Assembly (NCBI RefSeq): GCF_039541815.1
Contig: NZ_BAABGY010000009.1
Location: 248,001 to 312,000, forward strand
Length of the DNA stretch: 64,000 bases
Source: Flavisolibacter amylovorans
GTDB taxonomy: Bacteria; Bacteroidota; Bacteroidia; Chitinophagales; Chitinophagaceae
Direction of reading: 5' to 3'
Part shown: positions 15,235 to 23,737 of the stretch, piece after piece
Numbering within the stretch: the first letter of the stretch is position 1
How the letters are laid out: every line of letters starts with the position of its first letter
Made by a program: the position numbers and the translations under genes
Notes under the pieces: generated by a model
What the model was told of the DNA's origin: nothing
What the model saw: the letters and a program-made list of their open reading frames with translations, nothing else
Database searches by the model: none

Positions 15235-17163
15235 ATGAAACTAAGAACCTCCCTTTTCTTCCTTACCCTTTCGGTCGCCCTGTCCGCCGCCGCCCAGCCC
15301 GACCGCTGGCAGCAGCGCGTGAAGTATACGATGGACATCGACATGAACGTGCAGACCAACCAGTACGCCGGCAAGCAAAAGCTCGAGTACTGGAACAACT
15401 CGCCCGATACCCTGAAGCGCGTATTCTACCACCTTTATTTCAACGCCTTCCAGCCCGGCTCCATGATGGACACCCGCAGCCGCCGCCAGGGCACCGTGGT
15501 GCTCGCCTCCCGCAACGGACGCGACATGGTGGACTGGGATGACCGGGTGCGCGACCGCATCCAGAAGCTGACCCCCGAGGAGCAAGGCTACCAAAAGATC
15601 GCGAGCATCAGAATGGACGGCCGCGTGCAGAAGACCCGCCTCCATGAAACGATCCTCGAAGTACAGCTCGACCGCCCCATCCTCCCGAAATCCAAGGTGA
15701 CCTTCGATATGGAATGGACGGCCCAGGTGCCGCTGCAGATCCGCCGCTGCGGCCGCGACAACCCCGGCACCACCGTGCGCTACACCATGACGCAATGGTA
15801 CCCCAAGCTCGCCGAGTACGACTACGAGGGCTGGCATGCCGATCCCTACGTGGCGCGCGAGTTCTATGGCGTGTGGGGCGACTATGACGTTACGATCCGC
15901 ATCGACAAGAGCTATCTCCTCGGTGGCTCTGGTACCGTTGTGAACGGCAACGAGGTAGGCTTCGGCTATGGCGCCAACGGCAACGCGGCCGGCGCACCGG
16001 TGAAGGGCGACAAGCGCACCTGGCGCTTTGTGGCGCCTAACGTACACGACTTTGCCTGGGCGGCCGATCCCGGCTACAAGCACATCACGCGCAAGGTGCC
16101 TAACGGTCCGCTCGTGCACGTGCTGTACAAGACGCCCGGCGGCGCCAAGGACGAAAAGGACTGGAACGACCTCGCTAACGCGGCCGTGATGGTGTATCCC
16201 TACATCGCGAAGCATTTCGGCGAGTACCCCTATAAAGACTATTCGTTCATCCACGGCGGCGACGGCGGGATGGAGTATCCCAACGCCACGATGCTGGCCG
16301 ACGCCGGCACCGGTGCCGCCTTCCACGAATGGATCCACAACTGGTACCAGGGCATGCTGGCCTCCAACGAGGCAGAGCACGCCTGGATGGACGAGGGCTT
16401 TACCCAATGGGCCGCCGAGCGGGTGGAAGCCTATTTCGCCACCGAGCTGCGCAAGACGCACGTGACCGACCCCGTAGCACGCCGCAAGGCCGACTCCACC
16501 ACTGCCGCGCGGGTACACGCCGGCATCTACGGCGGCTACTACAGCCTTGTGCGCAGCGGCCGCGAGGAGCCCCTCGGTACCCATGCCGACCAGTTCAACA
16601 CCAATATGGCGTACAGCAATGCCGCCTATACGAAGGGTGGCGTGTTCGTGGAGCAACTGGGCTATATCGTGGGCGCCGACGTGCGCGACCGCATCATGCT
16701 CGAATACTACCGCCAGTGGCGCTTCAAGCACCCGAACCCCACCGACTTCGTGCGCGTGGCCGAAAAGGTGAGCGGGCTGCAACTGAACTGGTACCGGATC
16801 TACTGGGCCAATACCACCAAGACCATCGACTATGCCGTGGACTCGCTCTGGACCGAAGGCGCCGGCGCCCGCATCCGCCTCCGCAACGACGGTATGCTGC
16901 CGATGCCCCTCGATGTGAAGGTCACCTTCAAGGACGGCTCTTCGGAATGGCACTACATCCCGCAGTACCTCATGTTCGGCGAAAAGCCGGCCGAGCGCGG
17001 GCAGGAAGGCCGCAAGGTCTACGAATCCTGGCGCTGGACGCATCCCACCTACGAGATCGCCACCGGCCGCGCCCTCACCGAGATCACGAGCGTGGAGATC
17101 GACCCGAGCGGACGCATGGCCGACATCAACAAGAAGAACAACAAGCTCGAGATCAAATGGTAA
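15235..17163 (+). CDS. M1 family metallopeptidase, exported
   Basis: A 642-residue zinc aminopeptidase with signal peptide (MKLRTSLFFLTLSVALSAAA). The M1 zinc site is H364-E-W-I-H368 with the third ligand E387 in AWMDEGF, 18 residues on. The substrate-binding GAMEN-type loop is GGMEYP just upstream. The N-terminal part is the beta-sandwich typical of M1. A short C-terminal beta domain follows instead of the long helical domain, a form common in Bacteroidota. Probably periplasmic or outer-surface peptide degradation. Confidence 0.92.
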   Translation: MKLRTSLFFLTLSVALSAAAQPDRWQQRVKYTMDIDMNVQTNQYAGKQKLEYWNNSPDTLKRVFYHLYFNAFQPGSMMDTRSRRQGTVVLASRNGRDMVDWDDRVRDRIQKLTPEEQGYQKIASIRMDGRVQKTRLHETILEVQLDRPILPKSKVTFDMEWTAQVPLQIRRCGRDNPGTTVRYTMTQWYPKLAEYDYEGWHADPYVAREFYGVWGDYDVTIRIDKSYLLGGSGTVVNGNEVGFGYGANGNAAGAPVKGDKRTWRFVAPNVHDFAWAADPGYKHITRKVPNGPLVHVLYKTPGGAKDEKDWNDLANAAVMVYPYIAKHFGEYPYKDYSFIHGGDGGMEYPNATMLADAGTGAAFHEWIHNWYQGMLASNEAEHAWMDEGFTQWAAERVEAYFATELRKTHVTDPVARRKADSTTAARVHAGIYGGYYSLVRSGREEPLGTHADQFNTNMAYSNAAYTKGGVFVEQLGYIVGADVRDRIMLEYYRQWRFKHPNPTDFVRVAEKVSGLQLNWYRIYWANTTKTIDYAVDSLWTEGAGARIRLRNDGMLPMPLDVKVTFKDGSSEWHYIPQYLMFGEKPAERGQEGRKVYESWRWTHPTYEIATGRALTEITSVEIDPSGRMADINKKNNKLEIKW

Positions 17164-17626
17164 CAGCGGAACCCAGATGTCGGATGTAACGATGTGAGAT
17201 CTGCTTGCCGACGATCTATAAGAAAAGAGGCGCCCGGATGCGGGCGCCTCTTTTTTTGTACTGCGTATCCGCGCCCATCCGCCGCATCCGCCCGATCCTC
17301 GTTCCTTCTCTCTGCTGCCCCAATCCGGAGCGCGGCGCCCAACCGTAGATTTACGGTATCGCCGGCGCCTGGCGTGCCGGCTTGTCTATGGCAGAGCTGT
17401 ATAAGGGTTCTTTTGTATGGGGATAAATCGGGGATTGCTGGGCCGTCTTTTTCAATAGCTTGGCGTCTCCGATCCGTGTTGTGCCCGGTCTTGTGTGTCC
17501 TTATCCGTCCTGATTCCTGCCTGTACCAAAACACCCCAAGACTTAACTGTTTGTTCATCCGCGCCGGCCGCCCGGCGCTGCACCCTGTTTCATCTTTACA
17601 CACACATACAGAAAACAAACACACAC
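17164..17626. other. 463-bp gap with one terminator
   Basis: Apart from the terminator at 17224-17257 I see no gene or array. The last 45 bp before the nuclease ATG are A/C-rich (repeated CACACA). It probably carries the nuclease promoter, but I cannot place a clear -7 box. Confidence 0.5.
17224..17257 (+). terminator. rho-independent terminator
   Basis: Stem AGAGGCGCCCG / CGGGCGCCTCT followed by a T run; ends the M1 peptidase transcript. Confidence 0.9.
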
Positions 17627-18541
17627 ATGAAAAAACAGTTCCGCTCGCTTGCCTTTGTCCTGGGCCTTGCCCTCTTCGTGGTCGGTTGTAAGAAAGAGAC
17701 CGTCTCCGAAAGTCCTGAGTCGACCCCCGGTGTCGCCTGGCACGACCGCCAGGATGTATCCGACCCCCTTTCTTCTGCCCGCAGCTCCACCGAGAACATG
17801 ACCCTCGGTAACCCTAGCGGCGCCACGACCAACACGGCCTACCCCGACAACTACCTGATGACCAAAACGCAGTATTCGCTGAGCTATAACCGCAGCCGCG
17901 CCTGTCCCAACTGGGTGAGCTGGCACATCGACCCCACCTGGCTCGGCTCCGCGGCACGCCAGGATGATTTCCGTGCCGATGCCACCCTCCCTACGGGCTG
18001 GTACCGCGCGGGCAGCACCTCCTACAGCGGCTCCGGCTTCGACCGTGGGCATAACTGCCCTTCGGCCGACCGCACCTACAGCACCTCCGACAACAGCGCC
18101 ACCTTCCTCATGACCAATATGATCCCGCAGGCGCCCACCAACAACCAGCAGACCTGGGCCAACCTGGAGAACTACTGCCGTACGCTCGTTAGCCAGGGCA
18201 ACGAGGTCTATGTGATCATGGGTGCCTACGGCATCGGCGGCAGCGGTACCAATGGAGCCGCCAACTACATCGACGGCGGCCGCATCACCGTTCCCAACCG
18301 CATCTGGAAGGTGGTGCTCGTGCTGCCGCGCGGCACCAACGATGTTGCCCGCATCACCTCCAGCACCCGCGTCATTGCCGTGAACACGCCCAACAGCAAC
18401 AGCATCTCCACTTCCTGGGGCACCTACCGCACCACGGTGGACGCCATCGAATCGGCCACCGGCTACAACCTGCTCTCGGCCGTTTCTTCTACCCTCCAGG
18501 GCACCCTCGAATCGCGGGTAGACGCCGGACCGACGAATTAA
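17627..18541 (+). CDS. DNA/RNA non-specific endonuclease, lipoprotein
   Basis: A 304-residue nuclease of the NucA/Serratia (beta-beta-alpha-metal) family. It has a lipoprotein signal (MKKQFRSLAFVLGLALFVVGC, lipobox Cys21), so it is exported and membrane-anchored. The catalytic DRGH motif is at 139-142 in FDRGHNCPSADRT, and the metal-binding Asn region is TNMIPQAPTNNQQTWANLE. The start is the ATG at 17627, chosen for the lipoprotein signal. The next gene, convergent, encodes a NuiA-type inhibitor, pointing to a nuclease-inhibitor pair. The stop codon lies inside a TAATGTGC array. Confidence 0.93.
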   Translation: MKKQFRSLAFVLGLALFVVGCKKETVSESPESTPGVAWHDRQDVSDPLSSARSSTENMTLGNPSGATTNTAYPDNYLMTKTQYSLSYNRSRACPNWVSWHIDPTWLGSAARQDDFRADATLPTGWYRAGSTSYSGSGFDRGHNCPSADRTYSTSDNSATFLMTNMIPQAPTNNQQTWANLENYCRTLVSQGNEVYVIMGAYGIGGSGTNGAANYIDGGRITVPNRIWKVVLVLPRGTNDVARITSSTRVIAVNTPNSNSISTSWGTYRTTVDAIESATGYNLLSAVSSTLQGTLESRVDAGPTN

Positions 18542-18767
18542 TGTGCTAATGAGGTAATGTGCTAATGTGCTAAATAGAGCGTACCCCAGTGGTAGCCCAC
18601 TTCATTGCCGGAATCGTTCAACTGATAACAAAAGCGCCCTCCAGGGAGGGCGCTTTTGTTCGTTACTATTGCTTCGTAAGCTTAAAGACGGATGCAATCA
18701 ATGACGTATACGCGCATGTAAACGACCCCAATTACCCCATTAGCACATTACCCCATTAGCACATTAC
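18538..18767. repeat. paired 8-nt tandem array, TAATGTGC family
   Basis: The left array, 18538-18575, includes the nuclease stop codon. The right array, 18731-18767, is inverted and ends three bases before the inhibitor's stop codon. A terminator lies in between. Confidence 0.9.
18629..18660. terminator. bidirectional rho-independent terminator
   Basis: Stem AAAAGCGCCCTCC / GGAGGGCGCTTTT between the convergent nuclease and inhibitor genes. Confidence 0.85.
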
Positions 18768-18769
18768 TC

Positions 18770-19162
18770 CTACGTTTCCACCAGCTTTGTACGAAGGCCG
18801 CCAACGGTTCCGTCGGGGAGGCGGCCAAGGATGAAGGCGTCTACCTGGACGCTGCCGAGGCGGTACACGGCGACGCCGGCCAGTGTTTTCTCGAGCTGTT
18901 GCTGCAGCGAGCGGAAGCGCCCGGCACGGTGGCTGAGTTCGGGGCCGCCACCTTCCTCGGCCCGCACCTGGTTGCGGAAAAAGTGGGTCAGTTCCACCCG
19001 TTCGGGTGGCGTGCCGGCCGGCGCATCGGAAAGCGCAGGGAGGGCTGCCTCGGGCGCCACGCCGGTACCGTCCAGCTCGAAAGCCAGCAGCGGCGCGTCG
19101 GTTTCGCTCAGGTAGAGCAGGCCCTGTGCGGCTTCCTGCAGGCGGAGCAGTTCGGGATGCAT
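18770..19162 (-). CDS. nuclease A inhibitor-like protein (NuiA family)
   Basis: A 130-residue protein without signal peptide, so cytoplasmic. The N-terminal block LQEAAQGLLYLSETDAPLLA fits the NuiA family, which in Anabaena binds and blocks the secreted nuclease NucA; total length is close to NuiA (about 135). The start is the ATG at 19160-19162; the much longer upstream frame is antisense readthrough of the hydrolase gene. Its position next to a NucA-family nuclease strongly supports the call. It would protect the cell from nuclease that folds before export. Confidence 0.82.
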   Translation of the reverse strand: MHPELLRLQEAAQGLLYLSETDAPLLAFELDGTGVAPEAALPALSDAPAGTPPERVELTHFFRNQVRAEEGGGPELSHRAGRFRSLQQQLEKTLAGVAVYRLGSVQVDAFILGRLPDGTVGGLRTKLVET

Positions 19163-19236
19163 GGAATCTTGTTTAGAGGACACTTGCGAATTGGGGGCCA
19201 ATCTCAATGGCGCCGGGTGGGGCATTGATCCGGTCC

Positions 19237-20130
19237 TTATTTCAAGGAGGGAAGTGGCTCGTTTTGCAGGAAGGCGGCCAGCAGGCGGTTGAAGTCGGCC
19301 GACCGCTCCAGGTTGATCATATGCGCCGCGCCGGTGAGCAGGGCTTCCTGTACGTTCGGCAGCCGGGACTTCAGGTAGGCGTGCACCTTCAGCACCTCGG
19401 GCATGTCGATCGTCCCGGTCAGTAGAAATACGGGTATCCGGAGTGCGTCGAGCCGGTGCACGGCCGTCGGCGTGGCAAACTGGGGCCAACCGGTCACCCG
19501 GTGCTCCTTCATGTTGCGCAGCGTGGTGCCGTAGCCATAGTCCCACAGCATTCCCGGGATCGAAGAGCGCTGCCGCTCGGGGCCCACGTACCAGGCCCGC
19601 ACGAAGACGTCGGCGGCGGTGGCCGTGTCGTTCCGCTCCAGCGCGCCGAACAGGTCGCTGATATACTGCTTCGTGGTGGTGTCGAGGGCCTGCACCTCGT
19701 CCCAGCCCGGGAGGCCCGGTGCAGCCAGCACGAGGCGTTCCACGCGCTTCGGGAACTGCACGGCGAAGTCGAGCGCTACGGCGCTGCCCATCGACAGGCC
19801 TACGATCGGGGCGCTCGGAATGTTCAGGCTGTCCATCAGGGTGCGGAGGATGTCGGCGGCAAAGGGCCGGGCAGGGCCGCCCGTGGTAGCGCCATGCCCC
19901 GGCAGGTCGAACACGATGACCTCGTATTGATTCATGAACGCATTGACCTGGTCGCTCCACATCGTATGGTCCTGGAAGCCGGCGTGCACCAGCAGCAGGG
20001 GCTTGCCGCTACCATAGCTGCGGCAGGAAATGTGGCCGCCGTTGAACGGGATCTGCCGTACGCGGCCGGGGCGCTGTGCCGGCGCATACAGGCCGGCGGT
20101 GAGCAATAGGAGCAGCAGGAGGGATCGCAT
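19237..20130 (-). CDS. exported alpha/beta hydrolase
   Basis: A 297-residue alpha/beta-hydrolase with a signal peptide (MRSLLLLLLLTAGLYAPAQ). The oxyanion region is LLVHAGFQDHTMW, the nucleophile elbow is GLSMGS, and the C-terminal catalytic His is in GAAHMINLERS. The order and spacing fit the proline iminopeptidase/haloperoxidase-like group. The substrate is unknown. It is 74 bp upstream of the NuiA-like gene on the same strand and could share its transcript. Confidence 0.88.
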   Translation of the reverse strand: MRSLLLLLLLTAGLYAPAQRPGRVRQIPFNGGHISCRSYGSGKPLLLVHAGFQDHTMWSDQVNAFMNQYEVIVFDLPGHGATTGGPARPFAADILRTLMDSLNIPSAPIVGLSMGSAVALDFAVQFPKRVERLVLAAPGLPGWDEVQALDTTTKQYISDLFGALERNDTATAADVFVRAWYVGPERQRSSIPGMLWDYGYGTTLRNMKEHRVTGWPQFATPTAVHRLDALRIPVFLLTGTIDMPEVLKVHAYLKSRLPNVQEALLTGAAHMINLERSADFNRLLAAFLQNEPLPSLK

Positions 20131-20155
20131 AGTTCAAGATACAGCCTTCCGGCGG

Positions 20156-20743
20156 TTAGCAACAGTTGTAATACAGCACTACTTTCTTTCGCTTCTTCGA
20201 CCAGGCAATGCGGCGGCCGTCTTCCTCGCCGAGGAGGTACGAGAAGCCGGTGGCAGAAGGATCGCTGCGGATCTCGTCCCAGTCGGGCTGCCGCTCCTCG
20301 TCGCCCTGGAGCTGCTCGCCGGGCTTCACCGCGGGCCGCAGGAACTGGCTTGGTGCGAAAAACGAATCGAGGCGCTGCCGGATAAAGGCCTCCTTGCCTG
20401 CGGCGCTCGTGTCGTCGAGCGCGGCATAGCTCAGGAGGTCGGTTGCCCGAAAGGTTTCCTCGTGGATGAGCTGCCCGTCGGGATCCTGGATCGTGAAGCG
20501 CACTTTGGAATCGAGCAGCGGCCCGCCCTGTAGCTCGAGGCGGAAGCGGTCGGGCCGGCGCGTGTCGGAGAAATAATCCGTGCGTTCTACAAAATAGTTC
20601 GCAGCCAGCGGGGTCGCTTTTTTGCCGGCGCTGTCGGAGGTTGCGGCAGTGCGCTTGCCGCCAGGCCGGGAGCCGGGCTGGGAGGAGTTACACGCAAATA
20701 GGGCAACGACCAGGCAGGTATAGGAAAGACATCGGAGTAGCAT
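20156..20743 (-). CDS. lipoprotein of unknown function
   Basis: A 195-residue protein with a lipoprotein signal ending VALFAC (Cys18), then a Ser/Pro/Gly-rich linker. The mature domain has a beta-rich pattern (YFSDTRRPDRFRLELQGGP, KVRFTIQDPDGQLIHEETF) and a basic C-terminus ending KKVVLYYNCC. I do not recognise the family. It lies 25 bp upstream of the hydrolase start on the same strand, so the two are probably co-transcribed. Confidence 0.7.
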   Translation of the reverse strand: MLLRCLSYTCLVVALFACNSSQPGSRPGGKRTAATSDSAGKKATPLAANYFVERTDYFSDTRRPDRFRLELQGGPLLDSKVRFTIQDPDGQLIHEETFRATDLLSYAALDDTSAAGKEAFIRQRLDSFFAPSQFLRPAVKPGEQLQGDEERQPDWDEIRSDPSATGFSYLLGEEDGRRIAWSKKRKKVVLYYNCC

Positions 20744-20846
20744 ACTTCCACGGTAAAAAAAATATGCCCGGTGTGGCTGTCCGTTATTTTTTCAAGGCGC
20801 TGCAACGTTGCGTGCCTGTTCGGGGTCAGGAAGAAAAAGCCAAGCT

Positions 20847-21377
20847 ATGAAGCAACTCACCACGATGCTTATGGGAGCCCTGTTGCTCCTCGCTGCCTGC
20901 AGCAAAAAGGACAAGCAAAAGGACGACATCGGCTGCGCGCCCGCGCCCGTTTCCTGCAACATGCCCGAAGTGTACGCCGCCAATGAAACGAAGCGCACGA
21001 TCACGCAGGGCCTTTGGGGCACGCTGGCCTTCCAGGAAGGCAACTGCATGCCGGTGCAGGATCCGAACAATACTACCTGCCGCACTTGCCCCGTACAGCG
21101 CAAGCTGCGCATCTACCCGTACACCATGCTGCAGCACGTGCTGCCGGTCAACGGTTCGTTCTACGACGGCTTTCCCAACAGCCCGGTGGCTACCGTAGTG
21201 CCCGACGCGCAGGGCTTTTTCCAGGTGGCGCTCCCCGACGGGCAATACAGCGTGCTGGCCGAAGAGGACGGCCGGCTCTATGCCTTCGGCTGGGACGGCC
21301 AGGGCGGCGTGAGCCCCGTAACCGTATCGGGGGTAACGAAGTGGAACCTGACCTTCAACTATAAGGCGACCTTCTAA
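20847..21377 (+). CDS. lipoprotein with carboxypeptidase-regulatory-like domain
   Basis: A 176-residue protein with lipoprotein signal MKQLTTMLMGALLLLAAC (Cys18) followed by a lysine/aspartate-rich linker. Six further cysteines fall before residue 95 (for example TTCRTCP), suggesting disulfides. The C-terminal half (FPNSPVATVVPDAQGFFQVA, DGQYSVLAEEDGRLYAFGWD) resembles the CarboxypepD_reg-like beta-sandwich used in Bacteroidota surface proteins. The start at the ATG at 20847 gives the signal peptide. The stop is followed by a GTGAATC array. Confidence 0.65.
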   Translation: MKQLTTMLMGALLLLAACSKKDKQKDDIGCAPAPVSCNMPEVYAANETKRTITQGLWGTLAFQEGNCMPVQDPNNTTCRTCPVQRKLRIYPYTMLQHVLPVNGSFYDGFPNSPVATVVPDAQGFFQVALPDGQYSVLAEEDGRLYAFGWDGQGGVSPVTVSGVTKWNLTFNYKATF

Positions 21378-21380
21378 AAG

Positions 21381-21588
21381 CGTGAATCGTGAATCGTCAA
21401 TCGTGAATGGTGTCCCAGAGAGGTTTACCTCCAGTTCTGGCTGCTCATCCAGCGACCATTCAAATGGTGACCTGACAGAATAAGTGTGGTGATCACGAAT
21501 AGAAAAACAGCGGCATCATGCCGCTGTTTCCTGTAGGTAATCTCCGTACTGTAGTACACCCGTTCACGATTCACGGCTCACGCTCAAT
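21381..21588. repeat. paired 7-nt tandem array, GTGAATC family
   Basis: The left array is 21381-21410 (four 7-nt units). The right array, 21560-21588, is inverted and contains the dnaX stop codon. A terminator hairpin lies between them. Confidence 0.85.
21502..21530. terminator. bidirectional rho-independent terminator
   Basis: Stem AAACAGCGGCAT / ATGCCGCTGTTT between convergent genes, with an A run on the left that becomes a T run for dnaX. Confidence 0.75.
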
Positions 21589-23404
21589 AATCCAGCTCCA
21601 GCCGAAGGCGGTCCTTCAACTCTTTCACCAGCGGGTACTGCTCCGCCATCTTCAGGAACTGGTCGCGCGCGGTGAGGGGCATGTCGGAAAGATCGATGGG
21701 CGTCTCCGTTTCGTTGAGCACGATGAAGAACTGCAGCAGGCGGTTCTGCAGGTGCTGCTGGAGGTAGGAGCAGGCCTTGTTGCGCTCGGCGAGCAGGAAC
21801 TTCTGGTTGATGTTGTTGGTGACGATGGCTTCGAAGGAGGCTTCGTCCTTCACCTCGAGCTGTGCCATGTCGAAGGAGCTCCAGGCCGGGTTCTTTTCTT
21901 CCTTCAATACCTCGATAAAGGACTTCCAGCCTGCCTGCAGGCGCTCGATGTCGAGCGGCAGGTCGGTGACGACGTTGGTCATCAGGTCGGCGCTCACTTT
22001 CTGGCGGATCGCATCGAGGGAAAGCCTGCCCTTGCTGGCGGGCGGTGGTGGCGCTGCGGCCACGGCAGCCGCCTGGGGCTTTGGCGCGGCCACCGGTTGC
22101 GGAGCGGGCTTCGGGTGCCCGGGCGCCTCCGGCACAGGCGCCGTTTCGATGACGAGCTTCGCTTCCTGCGAAGGCCGCGGCACGGGTGCTGCCGCCGGCT
22201 TCCCGGTCTTCTCCGGCGTCATCCCCTTCAGGGCGCGGAAGTTGAGGCTGCGCGCTTCTTCAACTACTTTTTTTTTATCGACCGTGTCCCCGGTGGCGGT
22301 GAGCTGCAGGGCCTGGCGCAGGTAGCAGAGCTTGATGAGCGCCAGTTCCACGTGCAGGCGCTTGTTGCGCGCCGAGCGGTAGCCGATCTCGGCTTCGTTG
22401 AGCAGGTTGAGTGCGCTCACCAGGTAACCGGTATCCACCTTTTGCGCGGTGTCGGCGTAGCGCTTGCGGAAGCTCTCCACCACCTCGAGCAGTCCGGCCA
22501 CGCGGGCGTCCTTGCAGATGAGGAGATTCCGTAGAAACTCGGCAAACCCGTTGAGCACCGAGTCGCCCTCGAAGCCTTTCTTGTTGATGTCGTCGAAGAG
22601 CAGCAGCGCGCCGGCAAGGTCCTGCTCCAGCATCGAGTCTACGAGACGGAAGTAGTAGTCGGCATCGAGGATGTTGAGGTGCTCGAGCGTATTGTTGTAG
22701 GTCACTTCGCCGTTGGTGAAGGACACGATCTTATCGAGGATGGAGAGCGCGTCGCGCATACAGCCCTCGCTCTTTTGCGCGATGAGCTGCAGGCCGGTCT
22801 CCTCGGCGCGCACGTCTTCCTTCTTCGCGATGCCGGCGAGGTGGTCCACCGTATCCTGGAGGGTAATGCGCTTGAAGTCGAAGATCTGGCAGCGGCTCAG
22901 GATGGTGGGCAGGATCTTGTGCTTCTCGGTGGTGGCGAGGATGAACTTGGCGTAGGACGGCGGCTCCTCGAGGGTCTTGAGGAAGGCGTTGAAAGCCGCC
23001 TGCGACAGCATGTGCACCTCATCGATGATATACACCTTGTAGGTTCCCGCCTGCGGCGCAAAGCGCACCTGCTCCACCAGCGCCCGGATATCATCTACCG
23101 AGTTGTTGGAGGCGGCGTCGAGCTCGTGGATGTTCATGGAGGTGCCCTCGTTGAAGGAGGTGCAGGAGGAGCAGGTATCGCAGGCCTCGCCTTCTGCCGT
23201 CTGGTTCTGGCAGTTGATGGTCTTGGCGAAGATCCGGGCACAGGTGGTCTTGCCCACGCCGCGCGGTCCGCAGAAGAGGAACGCATGGGCCAGGTGGCCC
23301 GTTTTGATGGCGTTGCGGAGCGTGGTGGTGATGTGCTCCTGGCCCACGACGGTGTCGAAGGCCTGAGGGCGGTACTTGCGGGCGGAGACGATGAATTTTT
23401 CCAT
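21584..23404 (-). CDS. dnaX: DNA polymerase III subunits gamma and tau
   Basis: A 606-residue clamp-loader ATPase. N-terminal AAA+ module: Walker A GPRGVGKTT (about 45-53), a zinc-binding cysteine set in CQNQTAEGEACDTCSSC, Walker B IDEVHMLS, and SRC sensor LSRCQIFDF. Domain III follows (to about residue 360), then a Pro/Ala-rich linker near 405-455 and a C-terminal region of about 130 residues typical of Bacteroidota tau. A gamma-type frameshift site is not evident. The start codon is at 23402-23404. Confidence 0.95.
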   Translation of the reverse strand: MEKFIVSARKYRPQAFDTVVGQEHITTTLRNAIKTGHLAHAFLFCGPRGVGKTTCARIFAKTINCQNQTAEGEACDTCSSCTSFNEGTSMNIHELDAASNNSVDDIRALVEQVRFAPQAGTYKVYIIDEVHMLSQAAFNAFLKTLEEPPSYAKFILATTEKHKILPTILSRCQIFDFKRITLQDTVDHLAGIAKKEDVRAEETGLQLIAQKSEGCMRDALSILDKIVSFTNGEVTYNNTLEHLNILDADYYFRLVDSMLEQDLAGALLLFDDINKKGFEGDSVLNGFAEFLRNLLICKDARVAGLLEVVESFRKRYADTAQKVDTGYLVSALNLLNEAEIGYRSARNKRLHVELALIKLCYLRQALQLTATGDTVDKKKVVEEARSLNFRALKGMTPEKTGKPAAAPVPRPSQEAKLVIETAPVPEAPGHPKPAPQPVAAPKPQAAAVAAAPPPPASKGRLSLDAIRQKVSADLMTNVVTDLPLDIERLQAGWKSFIEVLKEEKNPAWSSFDMAQLEVKDEASFEAIVTNNINQKFLLAERNKACSYLQQHLQNRLLQFFIVLNETETPIDLSDMPLTARDQFLKMAEQYPLVKELKDRLRLELDY

Positions 23405-23737
23405 GGGATTCAGGCGTGCAAGATACGGAATCGGGGTGGCAGCTAAGTGTGAAGAAATGGCAGGGAGCGGGCCGCCATAAGGTCCTTTGGCACACAGGCC
23501 GGCAGCACCGCGGGAGCCCCTGCTGCGGTGCCGGACGAACGGTTCCGGAGCGGGCCTGATGGCAACGTGAACGTCCGGCTTTTACCGGCTCCGTCAGTTC
23601 AGGCAGGTGGATGCCCAACTCATGGCAGCAGGGCTTTGTGGCGGCGCCTTGGGGAGAGAATATTGCGAAGGCCTCGTGGCACCAGCCGGAAGGCCCTGGC
23701 CGCTGAACCCGTTTTATCACGAAACCTAGCAACACCG
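23405..23737. other. 333-bp gap between divergent genes
   Basis: GC-rich and without a tandem array, hairpin terminator or clear promoter box. An open frame crosses it in phase with the next gene but gives an Arg/Pro-rich translation with no protein-like character. Confidence 0.4.

Noticed and set aside
18770..19960. One 396-codon gene on the minus strand
   Set aside because: Only the last 130 codons match a protein family (NuiA-like). The rest is a shifted-frame shadow of the alpha/beta hydrolase gene with Arg/Pro-rich translation.
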